Part shown: positions 1-8,791 of the stretch, piece after piece | How the letters are laid out: each line of letters starts with the position of its first letter | Position numbering within the stretch: position 1 is the first letter of the stretch | Assembly (NCBI RefSeq): GCF_000090795.2 | Contig: NW_003546391.1 | Span: forward strand, 138,924 to 176,052 | DNA: 37,129 nt | Reading direction: 5' to 3' | Source: Amphimedon queenslandica | Taxonomy: Eukaryota; Porifera; Demospongiae; Haplosclerida; Niphatidae | The notes under the pieces: generated by a model | The model's database searches: none | Seen by the model: only the letters and a program-made list of their open reading frames with translations | Told to the model about the DNA's origin: nothing | Position numbers and translations under genes: made by a program

Positions 1-1
1 C

Positions 2-412
2 ACTCACAAGCAAAGGCCAGCTCATCTGGAAACATTAGAGTTCTTACCTGTTGACGTGGCCAAAATGGATGATGGTACATTGTACGTGCTACAAGTTTTT
101 GTGAGTGGGAAATTTAAAAAGTACAATATGAAGAATGGAATAGTTTGCCTTAATTTACCTGGCTCAGATGTAATGCAAGCCTTCAGCCACTTCTCTTATG
201 TCCACTCGGGAGAGTCATTGCTCATATGTGACCTTGAAGGAATCAAAACCGGCAATAGGTTTCAACTGACCGATCCAGCAATACACAATCGTACCAGACC
301 AAATTATTACGGGAGCACTGACAGTGGATTCATTGGGATTAAGAGGTTCTTTAAGAGTCATTCCTGCAATGGAATATGTCGTCAAATGGGGCTTGAAGGA
401 ATAAAGGCATGA
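2..412 (+). CDS. Alpha-protein kinase (MHCK/EF2-kinase type), C-terminal part, partial at window edge
   Basis: The frame is open from base 2 to the TGA at 410-412 with no visible intron, so this is the tail of a gene that starts outside the window. It matches the C-terminal lobe of atypical alpha-kinases, which phosphorylate Ser/Thr in helical substrates. The motifs appear in family order: KYN near residue 40, MQAFSHFSYVHSGESLL, the DLEG stretch, the catalytic-lobe LTDPAIH, a G-S-T-D-S-G-F-I-G-I segment, and the zinc-site signature FFKSHSCNGIC (His plus the CxxxC cysteines). The family is clear. Which member (eEF2 kinase, ALPK or a myosin heavy-chain kinase type) cannot be told, because the N-terminal domains that define subtypes are missing. 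Confidence 0.85.
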   Translation, partial: THKQRPAHLETLEFLPVDVAKMDDGTLYVLQVFVSGKFKKYNMKNGIVCLNLPGSDVMQAFSHFSYVHSGESLLICDLEGIKTGNRFQLTDPAIHNRTRPNYYGSTDSGFIGIKRFFKSHSCNGICRQMGLEGIKA

Positions 413-583
413 AGATAACCTTTTTTGTAGTTAATCATTAGACTCAGACTATAATAGTTAACACAACTTATGTATAATTATGTCTAATAACTTTATTTAG
501 AAATAGAACAAGACAAAATACAATATTTATTATTTATACATTTACTATGTTTATTTGGGCATTGTTTTGAGTTAGTAGTCTAG
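413..583. other. Tail-to-tail intergenic gap with minus-strand poly(A) signals
   Basis: This is the short AT-rich space between the stop of the kinase gene (plus) and the stop of the small minus-strand gene. Read on the minus strand, AATAAA hexamers lie at 550-555, 526-531 and 492-497. The first is about 29 nt past the minus-strand stop, a normal distance. No plus-strand AATAAA was seen for the kinase. Confidence 0.6.
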
Positions 584-898
584 TTAATCTTCTTCTTGTG
601 AAAGGCGGCGATACTTGATAGGGAGACAAGGGAACAGATAGTGCCAAAAGGTTTTTTGCTCTTGTTTCTGTTTTCTCTCCTCCTGTTGTTCTTGAACTTT
701 AGGATATTCGTATCCCACACGAACTCTTGGTCCTCCTTGATTAGGATTATTTGGTATCTGAACATCAACTGTAGGCTGGGGATATTGAACCATAGCAGCT
801 GGGTGGTAGTACCCATACCCACCATTGCAATAGTAGCCATCATTCAAGTGGTTCCTCAACATATGAGACCCAGCCATACCTAACAGATGAAGTGCCAT
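584..898 (-). CDS. Small uncharacterised protein, 104 aa, single exon
   Basis: A continuous ATG-to-TAA frame reads MALHLLGMAGSHML, then a Gly/Tyr-rich patch (DGYYCNGGYGYYHP), a Pro/Asn/Gln-rich middle, a charged Glu/Gln/Lys run and an aromatic end (FWHYLFPCLPIKYRRL). I do not recognise a family. The N-terminus is too short and polar for a convincing signal peptide, and the FWHYLFPCLP stretch near the C-terminus could touch a membrane. Support for a real gene is the clean ATG, a biased composition unlike random frames, and a correctly spaced AATAAA on the same strand. An overlapping frame (580-843) is a shadow. It may be lineage-specific; further 5' exons cannot be excluded. Confidence 0.5.
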   Translation of the reverse strand: MALHLLGMAGSHMLRNHLNDGYYCNGGYGYYHPAAMVQYPQPTVDVQIPNNPNQGGPRVRVGYEYPKVQEQQEERKQKQEQKTFWHYLFPCLPIKYRRLSQEED

Positions 899-1377
899 GA
901 TGGATGGATGATGCTATCAAACCAAAAGAGAGAGAGAAAGACTGAAATCAGTTGTTGCTTGAAATGAGAGCAAAGAAAGATGAACTAAAGTAATAACAGG
1001 AAGGAATGCCCAGTAGACTAGTAGCAATTACTGTACTGTGTACTGCTAATAATTCCCTTTTTGGTGAACTTCCTGCATATCTTTGTGTACATGTTTACAC
1101 TCAATGTGGGCTGTAATCATACCCTGGATACCATACAAGAAGCATGATCTAGTCTATCTATACTAGACAATTAGTCTACCTGTTTAGATAACCAGTTTTG
1201 AATCTTTTATGGCTGCATGTAATTTGTAAATGTTCTCAATATGAGTATATTCATAGAGGCAATAGTAGATGCTATGATTTGATTTTAAACAGCTAGAAAG
1301 GCATATCTATTGATAATGCTGACTTGTATTTTGACTGATATTCATTTAATTTCTGATCTGCAAAGGAGTGGCTCAAC
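899..1377. promoter_or_regulatory. Divergent intergenic region between the small minus gene and beta-glucuronidase copy 1
   Basis: This 479-bp non-coding gap separates two divergent starts, so it should hold both promoters. It is AT-rich, with a short GAGAGAGAGA run near 925-937. No clear TATA box or repeat was seen. The last 45 bp resemble the sequence just before the second glucuronidase start (a TGATATTCATT motif and a CAAAGGAGTGGCTCAACATG-like start context), which shows that the tandem duplication included some 5' flank. Confidence 0.5.
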
Positions 1378-3778
1378 ATGAAGCTAGCATTGACCTTTTT
1401 CGTTTTAGCAATTATAGCAACTTGTCAGGGTCTTTATCCTAAGGACTCTCCCAGCAGGCTACTAAAGGACCTGGATGGTATATGGCACTTTAAGATTGAT
1501 GACTCACTATCAAGGAATGAAGGATTTGATGATGAATGGTACCTAAAGCCAGTAAGTTTTGTTTGCTATAGCTAAATTTTTTTATTTATTTATCTTATTT
1601 CATTTCAAGCTTACTGACACCATTCTGATGCCAGTCCCTGCCAGTTATAATGACATCACTCAGGATAAAAATATCAGAGACTTCATTGGCTGGGCTTGGT
1701 ATGACAGGAACTTTTGGGTACCTGGTTCTTGGTTGGATGGTAAAACACGTGTAGTGTTGAGATTTGAGAGTGCCCATTACTACACTATAGTGGTAAGTGT
1801 ATATGTACACAATGAATCCCATGCAGCTATCTTAACTTGTAGTGGGTCAATGGTAAACAAGTGATGACACATGATGGAGGTCACTTACCATTTGAGGCTG
1901 ATATTGCTGAACACCTAGAGGAAGGACAACCAAACAGAGTAACTGTTGCTGTTAATAATACCCTCAATGCTAACACTTTGCCTCCTGGTTCTGTTAAATA
2001 TTACAGTGGAGAAAAGTATGACAGCAAATATAATATTATATATACTCTGACTTTATATTAGGTATCCACCAAATTACTTTACTTTTACCGGACAATTTGA
2101 TTTCTTTAATTATGCTGGTATTCAACGTTCAGTAAAACTCTATACCACTCCCAAGGCATATATATCTGATATCAGTGTTGTTACTGAACTGGAGGAAGAT
2201 GGGAGTGCTAGCGTTGCATATACAGTAATGATAGGAGGAGTAGAAGGAAATAGTGAAGCAAGTTATGAAGTCAGTCTATCAGGAGTGAAAGATTCAGGTA
2301 CTCTCATACTGCTATTGTCATCCATTATTATAATATGTAGGAACTGTAACTGATGGGATTGCTAAAGGTACTCTTAAGATTACCGATCCTACCCTATGGT
2401 GGCCTTGGACTCTTAGCTCTACTCCTGGAGCTATGCAACCATTCCAAGTATTAAACTGTGTAAATTTTTAATTTTATGTATTTAGGTAAAAATCACTACT
2501 GATGGTGTTACTGACATGTATATACAATCTGTTGGTCTGAGGGAGGTTGTAGTGACAGAGGATCAGTTTCTCATTAATGGCAAACCATTTTACTTTCATG
2601 GTGTGGACAAACATGAGGACTGGGACGTAAGACAAAGTATAAACAATGACTGATTTCATTTGTCTGTAACAGATTGTTGGTAAAGGCATAAACGATGCTC
2701 TTCTCATGAAGGACATTAATTTACTTAAGTGGATGAATGTGGCTGCTTTCAGGACCAGTCATTATCCTTATGCTGAAGAAATGCTTGACCTCTGTGACAA
2801 GGAAGGGATTGTGGTCATTGGAGAAAGCCCTGCAGTTGGATTACACGAGTAAGTAATGCACAATACTAATTTTTATTAATATTTTATGTGCAGTGAGGAT
2901 AATTTTGGTAATGCAACACTGATGCATCACTTTCAGGTGATGAGAGAAATGATTGATAGAGATAAGAACCATCCATCAGTTGTGATGTGGTCAGTAGCTA
3001 ATGAGCCTGCATCTGACCTTCCGGTTGCTGAAAGATATTTCCAGTAAGCTTATATTATAAATGAAAGTAAAATAGATACTTTTCTCTAAAGATCTATTGT
3101 AGAAGTTACACATACTCTTGATGCATCCCGCCCTATTACATTTGCTTGCAATAAAGACTATGATTCTGATAGAGCAGTAAGTTATGGCTATACAATTGGT
3201 ACACAAATTTATTTCAATATTTGTATAGACACAGTTTATGGATGTAATAATGCTTAATCGCTATTACGATTGGTATGATAACGGTGGACATCCAGAAGTT
3301 GTGCCATATGCCCTACGCTATGATCTTGGGCAATGGAGACAAAGGCAGAAGAAGCCAATCATGATATCAGAGTATGGAGCAGGGACAATACCAGGGATAC
3401 ACAAGGACCCTCCAGTAATGTGGTCTGAAGAGTATCAAGTACATGCACACACATTGACTGAGTATTAATTATACTGCCACTACAGGCTGAAGCACTGATG
3501 GCTTATTGGTCTGTGTTTGATGATTATCGTAAATCTTTCTTCATTGGTGAGCTAGTATGGAACTTTGCTGATTTTGAAACTGCTCAATGTAAGATATAAC
3601 AAAGAACAGAACCAATATATTAATTGTCATTTTTATAGCATCTAAGCGTGCTGATGGTAATCACAAAGGTCTACTGACACGTCAGAGGCAGCCAAAGTTA
3701 GCAGCACGGGCCGTTAAGTATAGATATGAGGCACTAGCTGAAGGAAAAGACTATCATCCTGAACAGATTCCAGTTTGA
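1378..3778 (+). CDS. GUSB: Beta-glucuronidase copy 1 (GH2), 12 exons, 625 aa
   Basis: Secreted or lysosomal glycosidase that removes terminal glucuronic acid from glycosaminoglycan chains. Exons: 1378-1551, 1610-1792, 1843-2015, 2062-2297, 2341-2447, 2486-2626, 2673-2848, 2894-3043, 3092-3176, 3229-3438, 3486-3588, 3639-3778. Introns are 38-58 nt and all GT-AG. A signal peptide ([18 protein letters not shown]) is followed by [10 protein letters not shown] and the sugar-binding domain ([11 protein letters not shown]), the Ig-like domain, and a TIM barrel with active-site [10 protein letters not shown], acid/base Glu in WSVANEP, nucleophile Glu in [11 protein letters not shown], and the glucuronate-recognising NHKG plus TRQRQPK. 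Length is close to human GUSB (651 aa), which also has 12 exons. In both copies the usual VVIDE reads VVIGE. All catalytic residues seem present, so this copy should be active. Confidence 0.95.
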
Positions 3779-3872
3779 TTGCTGTGCATTTAATGATTGT
3801 AATCTGCTGCATGCTGCTTTTTTTGCTGAAGCTATTTTAATGATATTCATTCACAAAAGGGTGGGGCTCAAG
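3779..3872 (+). promoter_or_regulatory. 94-bp spacer between the two glucuronidase genes
   Basis: Only 94 bp separate the stop of copy 1 from the start of copy 2, and no AATAAA or ATTAAA is visible in it. It must hold the 3' end of copy 1 and the promoter or 5' end of copy 2, unless the two are transcribed together. Its last part repeats the 5' flank of copy 1. Confidence 0.6.
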
Positions 3873-6277
3873 ATGAAGCAAGCAATAACTTTACTGATCT
3901 TAGCTGTAGCATTTCTATCAACTTGTCAGGGTCTTTATCCTAAGGACTCTCCCAGCAGGTTACTAAAGGACCTGGATGGTATATGGCACTTTAAGATTGA
4001 TGACTCACTATCAAGGAATGAAGGATTTGATAAAGAATGGTACCTAAAACCAGTAAGTCAGTAATATTATCAAAGTAAGCAATGAGTTACTCACTTTTAC
4101 AGTTAAATGACACCATTCTGATGCCAGTCCCTGCCAGTTATAATGACATCACTCAGGACCACAAAATTAGAGATTTCCTTGGTTGGGCTTGGTATGACAG
4201 AAACTTTTGGGTACCTGGTTCTTGGTTGGATGGTAAAACACGTGTAGTGTTGAGATTTGAGAGTGCCTATTATTACACTATAGTGGTAAGTGTATATGTA
4301 CACAATAAATCCCATGCAGCTATCTTAACTTGTAGTGGGTCAATGGTAAACAAGTGATGACACATGATGGAGGTCACTTACCATTTGAAGCTGACATTGC
4401 TGAGCACCTAGAGGAAGGACAACCAAACAGAGTAACTGTTGCTGTTAACAATACACTTACAGCAAAAACTCTACCAGTTGGTTCAGTCACCTATCACAAT
4501 GGAGAGGAGTAAGTATTTATATGAAAACATTGTGATCAATCTTAATTAGGTATCCTCCAAATTATTTTACATTCACTGGTGATTTTGATTTCTTTAATTA
4601 TGCTGGTATTCAACGCTCAGTAAAACTCTATACCACTCCCAAGGCATATATATCTGATATCAGTGTTGTTACTGAACTGGAGGAAGATGGGAGTGCTAGT
4701 GTTGCATATACAGTAATGGTAGGAGGAGTAGAAGGAAATAATGAAGTAACTTATGAAGTCAGTCTATCAGGAGTGAAGGATTCAGGTACTATCATACTGC
4801 TATTGTCATCTATTATTATAATATGTAGGAACTGTAACTGATGGAATTGCTAAAGGTACTCTTAAGATTACTAATCCTACCCTATGGTGGCCTTGGACTC
4901 TTAGTTCTACTCCTGGGGCTATGCAACCATTCCAAGTATTAAACTGTGTAATTTTTATAGTTGAATATATTTAGGTAAAAATCACAACTGATGGTGTTAC
5001 TGACATGTATATACAATCTGTTGGTCTGAGAGAAATTACAGTGACAGAGGATCAATTTCTCATTAATGGCAAACCATTTTACTTTCATGGAATTGGCAAG
5101 CATGAAGACTGGGATGTAAGATGTTATGACTGTGACTAACTATATTCATCATAAGCCCCACAGATTATTGGTAAAGGTATTAACGATGCTCTTCTCATGA
5201 AAGATCTCAATGCACTTCTTTGGCTAAATGCATCAGCATTTAGAGCCACTACCTATCCCTTTGCAGAAGAAATGCTGGACCTAGCTGACAAAGCAGGCAT
5301 TGTAGTTATTGGAGAAAGCACTTCAGTTGGACAGAAAAGGTAGTATTCTAAAATTGACATATTGGATCCATTTTGTCTTACAGTGTGAGTAATTTTGGCA
5401 ATGAGTCATTAGCACACCATCTCCAAGTGATGAAAGAATTGATTAACAGAGACAAGAACCATCCATCAGTTGTATTGTGGTCTTTAGCTAATGAACCAGA
5501 ATCATCTCTCTCTGTTGCTGAAGAATACTTTCAGTAAGAAGATTCTCATGGATAAATTGTAGATTAAGAATAATATTTTAGGACTCTTGTTGAGGCTACT
5601 CATACTCTTGATCCAACACGTCCTGTATCATTTACGTGCAATTTGGATTACAACAATGACAAAGTGGTAAGTACAGGTACCGTAGTTTCTATGCTATGTA
5701 AATGCACCTAGTTCAAACACATGGATCTCATAATGCTTAATCGATATCTTGACTGGTATCAAAACGGAGGACATCCGGAGGTTGTGCCATATGCTCTACG
5801 CTATGATTTAGAGCAATGGAGGAAGCTGTACAAGAAACCAATCATGATATCAGAATATGGGGCTGGGACAATACCGGGATTCCACAAGGACCCTCCAGTC
5901 ATGTGGACTGAAGAGTATCAGGTCATTATAATCATAGAGAACCACTTTATATGCTACATGTGTATTGTATTGTGTATAGGTTCTAGCACTGTCAGCTTTC
6001 TGGCCAGTGTTTGATGAATACAGGAAATCTTTCCTAATTGGTGAAATGGTTTGGTCCTTTGCTGATTTTGAAACAGCTCAATGTAAGCACTGGTTTCATT
6101 TGCAGTTATATATTATGTAGTCTACATTTCATAGCAACTTCACGCACCGATGGCAACCACAAAGGTCTACTGACACGTCAAAGGCAACCAAAACTAGCTG
6201 CTCATGTTGTAAGGGAAAGGTTTTCAGCATTGGCTGAAGGAAGAGACTACCATCCTGAGAAAGTATCAGTAAAATAG
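3873..6277 (+). CDS. GUSB: Beta-glucuronidase copy 2 (GH2), 12 exons, 628 aa
   Basis: Tandem paralogue of copy 1. Exons: 3873-4052, 4103-4285, 4336-4508, 4550-4785, 4829-4935, 4975-5115, 5164-5339, 5384-5533, 5582-5666, 5712-5921, 5980-6082, 6135-6277. Lengths of exons 2-11 equal copy 1 exactly. An in-frame ATG at 3840 exists, but 3873 is chosen because it aligns with the start of copy 1 and opens a signal peptide ([20 protein letters not shown]). Acid/base Glu (WSLANEP), nucleophile Glu ([11 protein letters not shown]), NHKG and TRQRQPK are kept. In exon 7 the conserved RTSHYPY reads RATTYPF, so the active-site His is Thr, and in exon 10 NRYYDWY reads NRYLDWY. Specificity or activity may therefore differ from copy 1. 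AATAAA signals lie at 6497-6502 and 6514-6519. Confidence 0.93.
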
Positions 6278-6570
6278 TGATTGGATATATGCTGCTATAA
6301 AAGCTACACATATTGCTGTTTGCTTTATAAGTATATCTACATGGCTGCTGATCAATAATTCAATTTGTATAGATTATCTACTACTATTAACAGTTTGTTC
6401 ATACCTCTTTTACACTTCTCAATAGTAAGGAAGAGTAAGGAGCAAACAACATAGCTAATAGAGTACTGCTAAAATGCAATTTTCCCTCTCTTATGAAATA
6501 AAATCTTATTAAAAATAAACAAAATATGTGTAAATTATAAAATCCTTAAGTTTAGCTAGTCACTAGTGTT
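6278..6570. other. 3' flank of glucuronidase copy 2 and tail of the TLC-domain gene
   Basis: This AT-rich gap lies between convergent stops. Plus-strand AATAAA hexamers at 6497-6502 and 6514-6519 should end the glucuronidase transcript. No clear minus-strand AATAAA was found for the TLC-domain gene. Nothing else was recognised. Confidence 0.55.
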
Positions 6571-7555
6571 CTATGGTGGTGGTATTCTTTTCGTCTTCAG
6601 AATATACTTCTTCACATAAAACAGTGTGATCTGGACACCAAACACTACACTGATGATGTAAAAAGCGTTTCCTCCCAGTGTAGGAACGAGATCTAGTTTT
6701 GGATACGTCTGTATAGTATAGTGAAGGGCAGTACCAAGACCCAGTCTAAAGCAGAGATAAGTGACAAAAAACAAAGTATCAATGATAAATGCCGTTCGAC
6801 CCTTGTATAATTGCATCTCTTTCAGGAACCATCGGGTCTGTAGGAATGGATTTGTGACTTCGCTCCCTCCCAGAACTGCAGTCAGCTCGGAGCCATAAGA
6901 CCCGGTATAAAGACTATAAGTGAAACCAACGAGCGATACGACATGATGCGCCAGCATCACAATACCTTCAGTCTGATACCAGAGACACCAAATAAAATCA
7001 AATATAAAATATCCAATGCTAATCGTTATGATGGCTGTGTGGAGTTGAGTGTTTGGTTGAGCAATGTAAGTAAATGGCCACGGGCCAAATACGAAACAGC
7101 TCCCAAAGCTAAGAATCGATGCCACAGTCCCGTGGAGTGCAGTGACGATTCTGCAGTTCCACTCTGGAGAGCAGGTCCTATTGAACACACACACATAGAA
7201 GTACAGGTTGGCCCAGAAGAAGAAGCTAGTGAATATAGCAGTGAGTGGTAGCTGACCCATTAAAGATGAGTCTTTCATTACCAAATCATCACTGGTGGGT
7301 ATGTTCTAAAAAGAAACAAAAAATAGTTTCAGTAACATTTAACAAAAGAAGTGTTTGCTATTCATCTCAACTGATGTGGTCATTAGTATTATGCCAATAC
7401 ACGATGCTAATGAGTTAATTCACTGCAATCATTAATTAGCAGTGAGTGCTGGGAAAGTTTACGACAATAATACAACAAACAACAAGATTTCTAGTACAAC
7501 AGGACGGGCAGACACTTACAATCCCTTCCTGTGGGACGTTCAAATCAACAGTCAT
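6571..7555 (-). CDS. TLCD5: TLC-domain membrane protein, TLCD5 (TMEM136)-like, 2 exons, 256 aa
   Basis: Exon 1 is 7520-7555 (MTVDLNVPQEGI, then a GTAAGT donor). Exon 2 is 6571-7305, preceded by a pyrimidine tract and TAG; both junctions are phase 0. The protein has about six to seven hydrophobic segments. The TLC (TRAM-LAG1-CLN8) family hallmarks are visible: YFIFDFIWCLWYQTEG, the paired histidines in MLAHHVVSLVG, and GSEVTNPFLQTRWFLKE. The last motif points to the TLCD4/TLCD5 branch rather than ceramide synthases. TLC proteins act in membrane lipid composition; the exact role of TLCD5 is poorly known. A start at the first ATG of exon 2 (7278) would give a protein 21 aa shorter, but the open frame extends to the splice acceptor, which favours the two-exon model. 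It diverges from XRCC2 over 199 bp. Confidence 0.85.
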
Positions 7556-7754
7556 GACTCCAAGGACTCCTGTGTCTACTAGTACAAGGTATCGCACACT
7601 CACAGGGAGAAGTAGTCTCACGGAACCACGCCAGCTGAAGTGTGACTGTGACAGTGACAAGGAAGTGAAGGAAGGAAGGAGATGGTGTGATGATCGCACC
7701 CCTTGTTGCAGCAAAATTAAAGGGTGGGGCTAGTGTGGCTACGCCCAAAAAAAG
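7556..7754. promoter_or_regulatory. 199-bp shared gap, likely bidirectional promoter of TLCD5-like gene and XRCC2
   Basis: The two start codons face away from each other with 199 bp between them. The region is less AT-rich than the surroundings. The XRCC2 start codon sits in AAGATGGCGAC (7752-7762), one base from the YY1 motif often found at metazoan start sites. That match is suggestive only. An open plus-strand frame across this region is not considered coding. Confidence 0.55.
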
Positions 7755-8623
7755 ATGGCGACAGGTGGTAGAGTGCTGGGTGATTTCAAGTTCAAATTTT
7801 TTAGCTCTCTCAATCAGGGACGCGGCCTCAGAACTGGTATATAAACAAAGAGATATTTAATATTTAACTTGCAGTATTTGTAGGTGATGTTTTTGAGTTA
7901 TCTGGCGATCATGGAACTGGGAAATCCGAAATATTTCTTAACATGGTGGCTGAGGCTCTAATCCCAAAATACTATCAAGACTACATATTGGGTGGTAAGG
8001 AAATAGGAGTCGTATTTATCAGTACTAACTACAAGTTTGATTTATTACGGTTGGTGGAAATACTCGAACACAAACTTTTTGTAAGACTCTCCAGCGAAGG
8101 AGAGGAACTCAAAGTGAACGATGATGAGAGTATCATCACTTTAAGAGACGCCGAAGTACCCATCACTTCAAAGTCTCCGCCCATATCATTCAAAGAACCT
8201 TCCATCAACAGGGAACTCATCAAAAACTGTCTTAAGAAACTTTATGTGCTCAACTGTGACTCCATTCACAGTCTGACTCTGACTGTCATTTTCTTGAAAC
8301 AATTCCTGCTAGGTTCGCCTCACATTGAGCTGATACTGATCGACCATGCTCTAACAACTGAACATGTTAGAGATGAAGTCTCACCCATTGACCCGATGAA
8401 GTGGTTGGAGCTACTTGTAGACTATAGCAGACAGTATGCTATAGGTATTATCACTGAGCCAGAGACTCCAATTAGTAATAGTGAAATAAATAAATATACT
8501 TATCATATTCGTAAGACAAGGTCTGCTCCCAATGGTTCCGTGTTTACTCTAAGCAGTGTTAACTTTAATCAGTCATGGGACTTTACTGTTAATAATGATG
8601 GGATAGCCTTTGGATCCAATTGA
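7755..8623 (+). CDS. XRCC2: XRCC2, RAD51 paralogue, 2 exons, 273 aa
   Basis: Homologous-recombination protein that in animals works in the nucleus in the RAD51B-RAD51C-RAD51D-XRCC2 complex. Exon 1 is 7755-7836 (MATGGRVLGDF...), exon 2 is 7884-8623, joined in phase 1. The Walker A motif is GDHGTGKSE near residue 36, followed by IFLNMVAEALIPK, GVVFISTNYKFDLLRLVEILEHKL, and a Walker B-like IELILIDHAL. Length is close to human (280 aa). Between the LEHKL helix and the NRELIKNCLKKLYVLNC helix the protein has an acidic insertion of about 45 residues relative to the human order of motifs. A second acceptor 9 nt upstream (AG at 7873-7874) would add three residues in frame. AATAAA is at 8746-8751. Confidence 0.92.
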
Positions 8624-8791
8624 AAGACACGTCACTCAAGAGCCACATGTATGTGTTAATGTGTACAGTGTAGTACTAACAATAATTATCACAAATTTAA
8701 AGATTATTATTTTATCATTATTTAATCATTATCTATTGATCATGGAATAAAATTGAATCACACAAACAAAACTAATGCCAAATCTCTCTCA
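8624..8791. terminator. Overlapping 3' ends of XRCC2 (plus) and AMP deaminase (minus)
   Basis: The plus-strand AATAAA is at 8746-8751. On the minus strand an ATTAAA lies at 8721-8726, 66 nt past the AMP deaminase stop. The minus signal lies to the left of the plus one, so the two mature 3' UTRs should overlap by some tens of bases. Confidence 0.55.

Noticed and set aside
7446..7733. 95-aa plus-strand frame and two minus-strand frames between the TLCD5-like gene and XRCC2
   Set aside because: They cover the divergent promoter and the first TLCD5-like exon; only the 12-codon segment 7520-7555 has a splice donor and a consistent phase.
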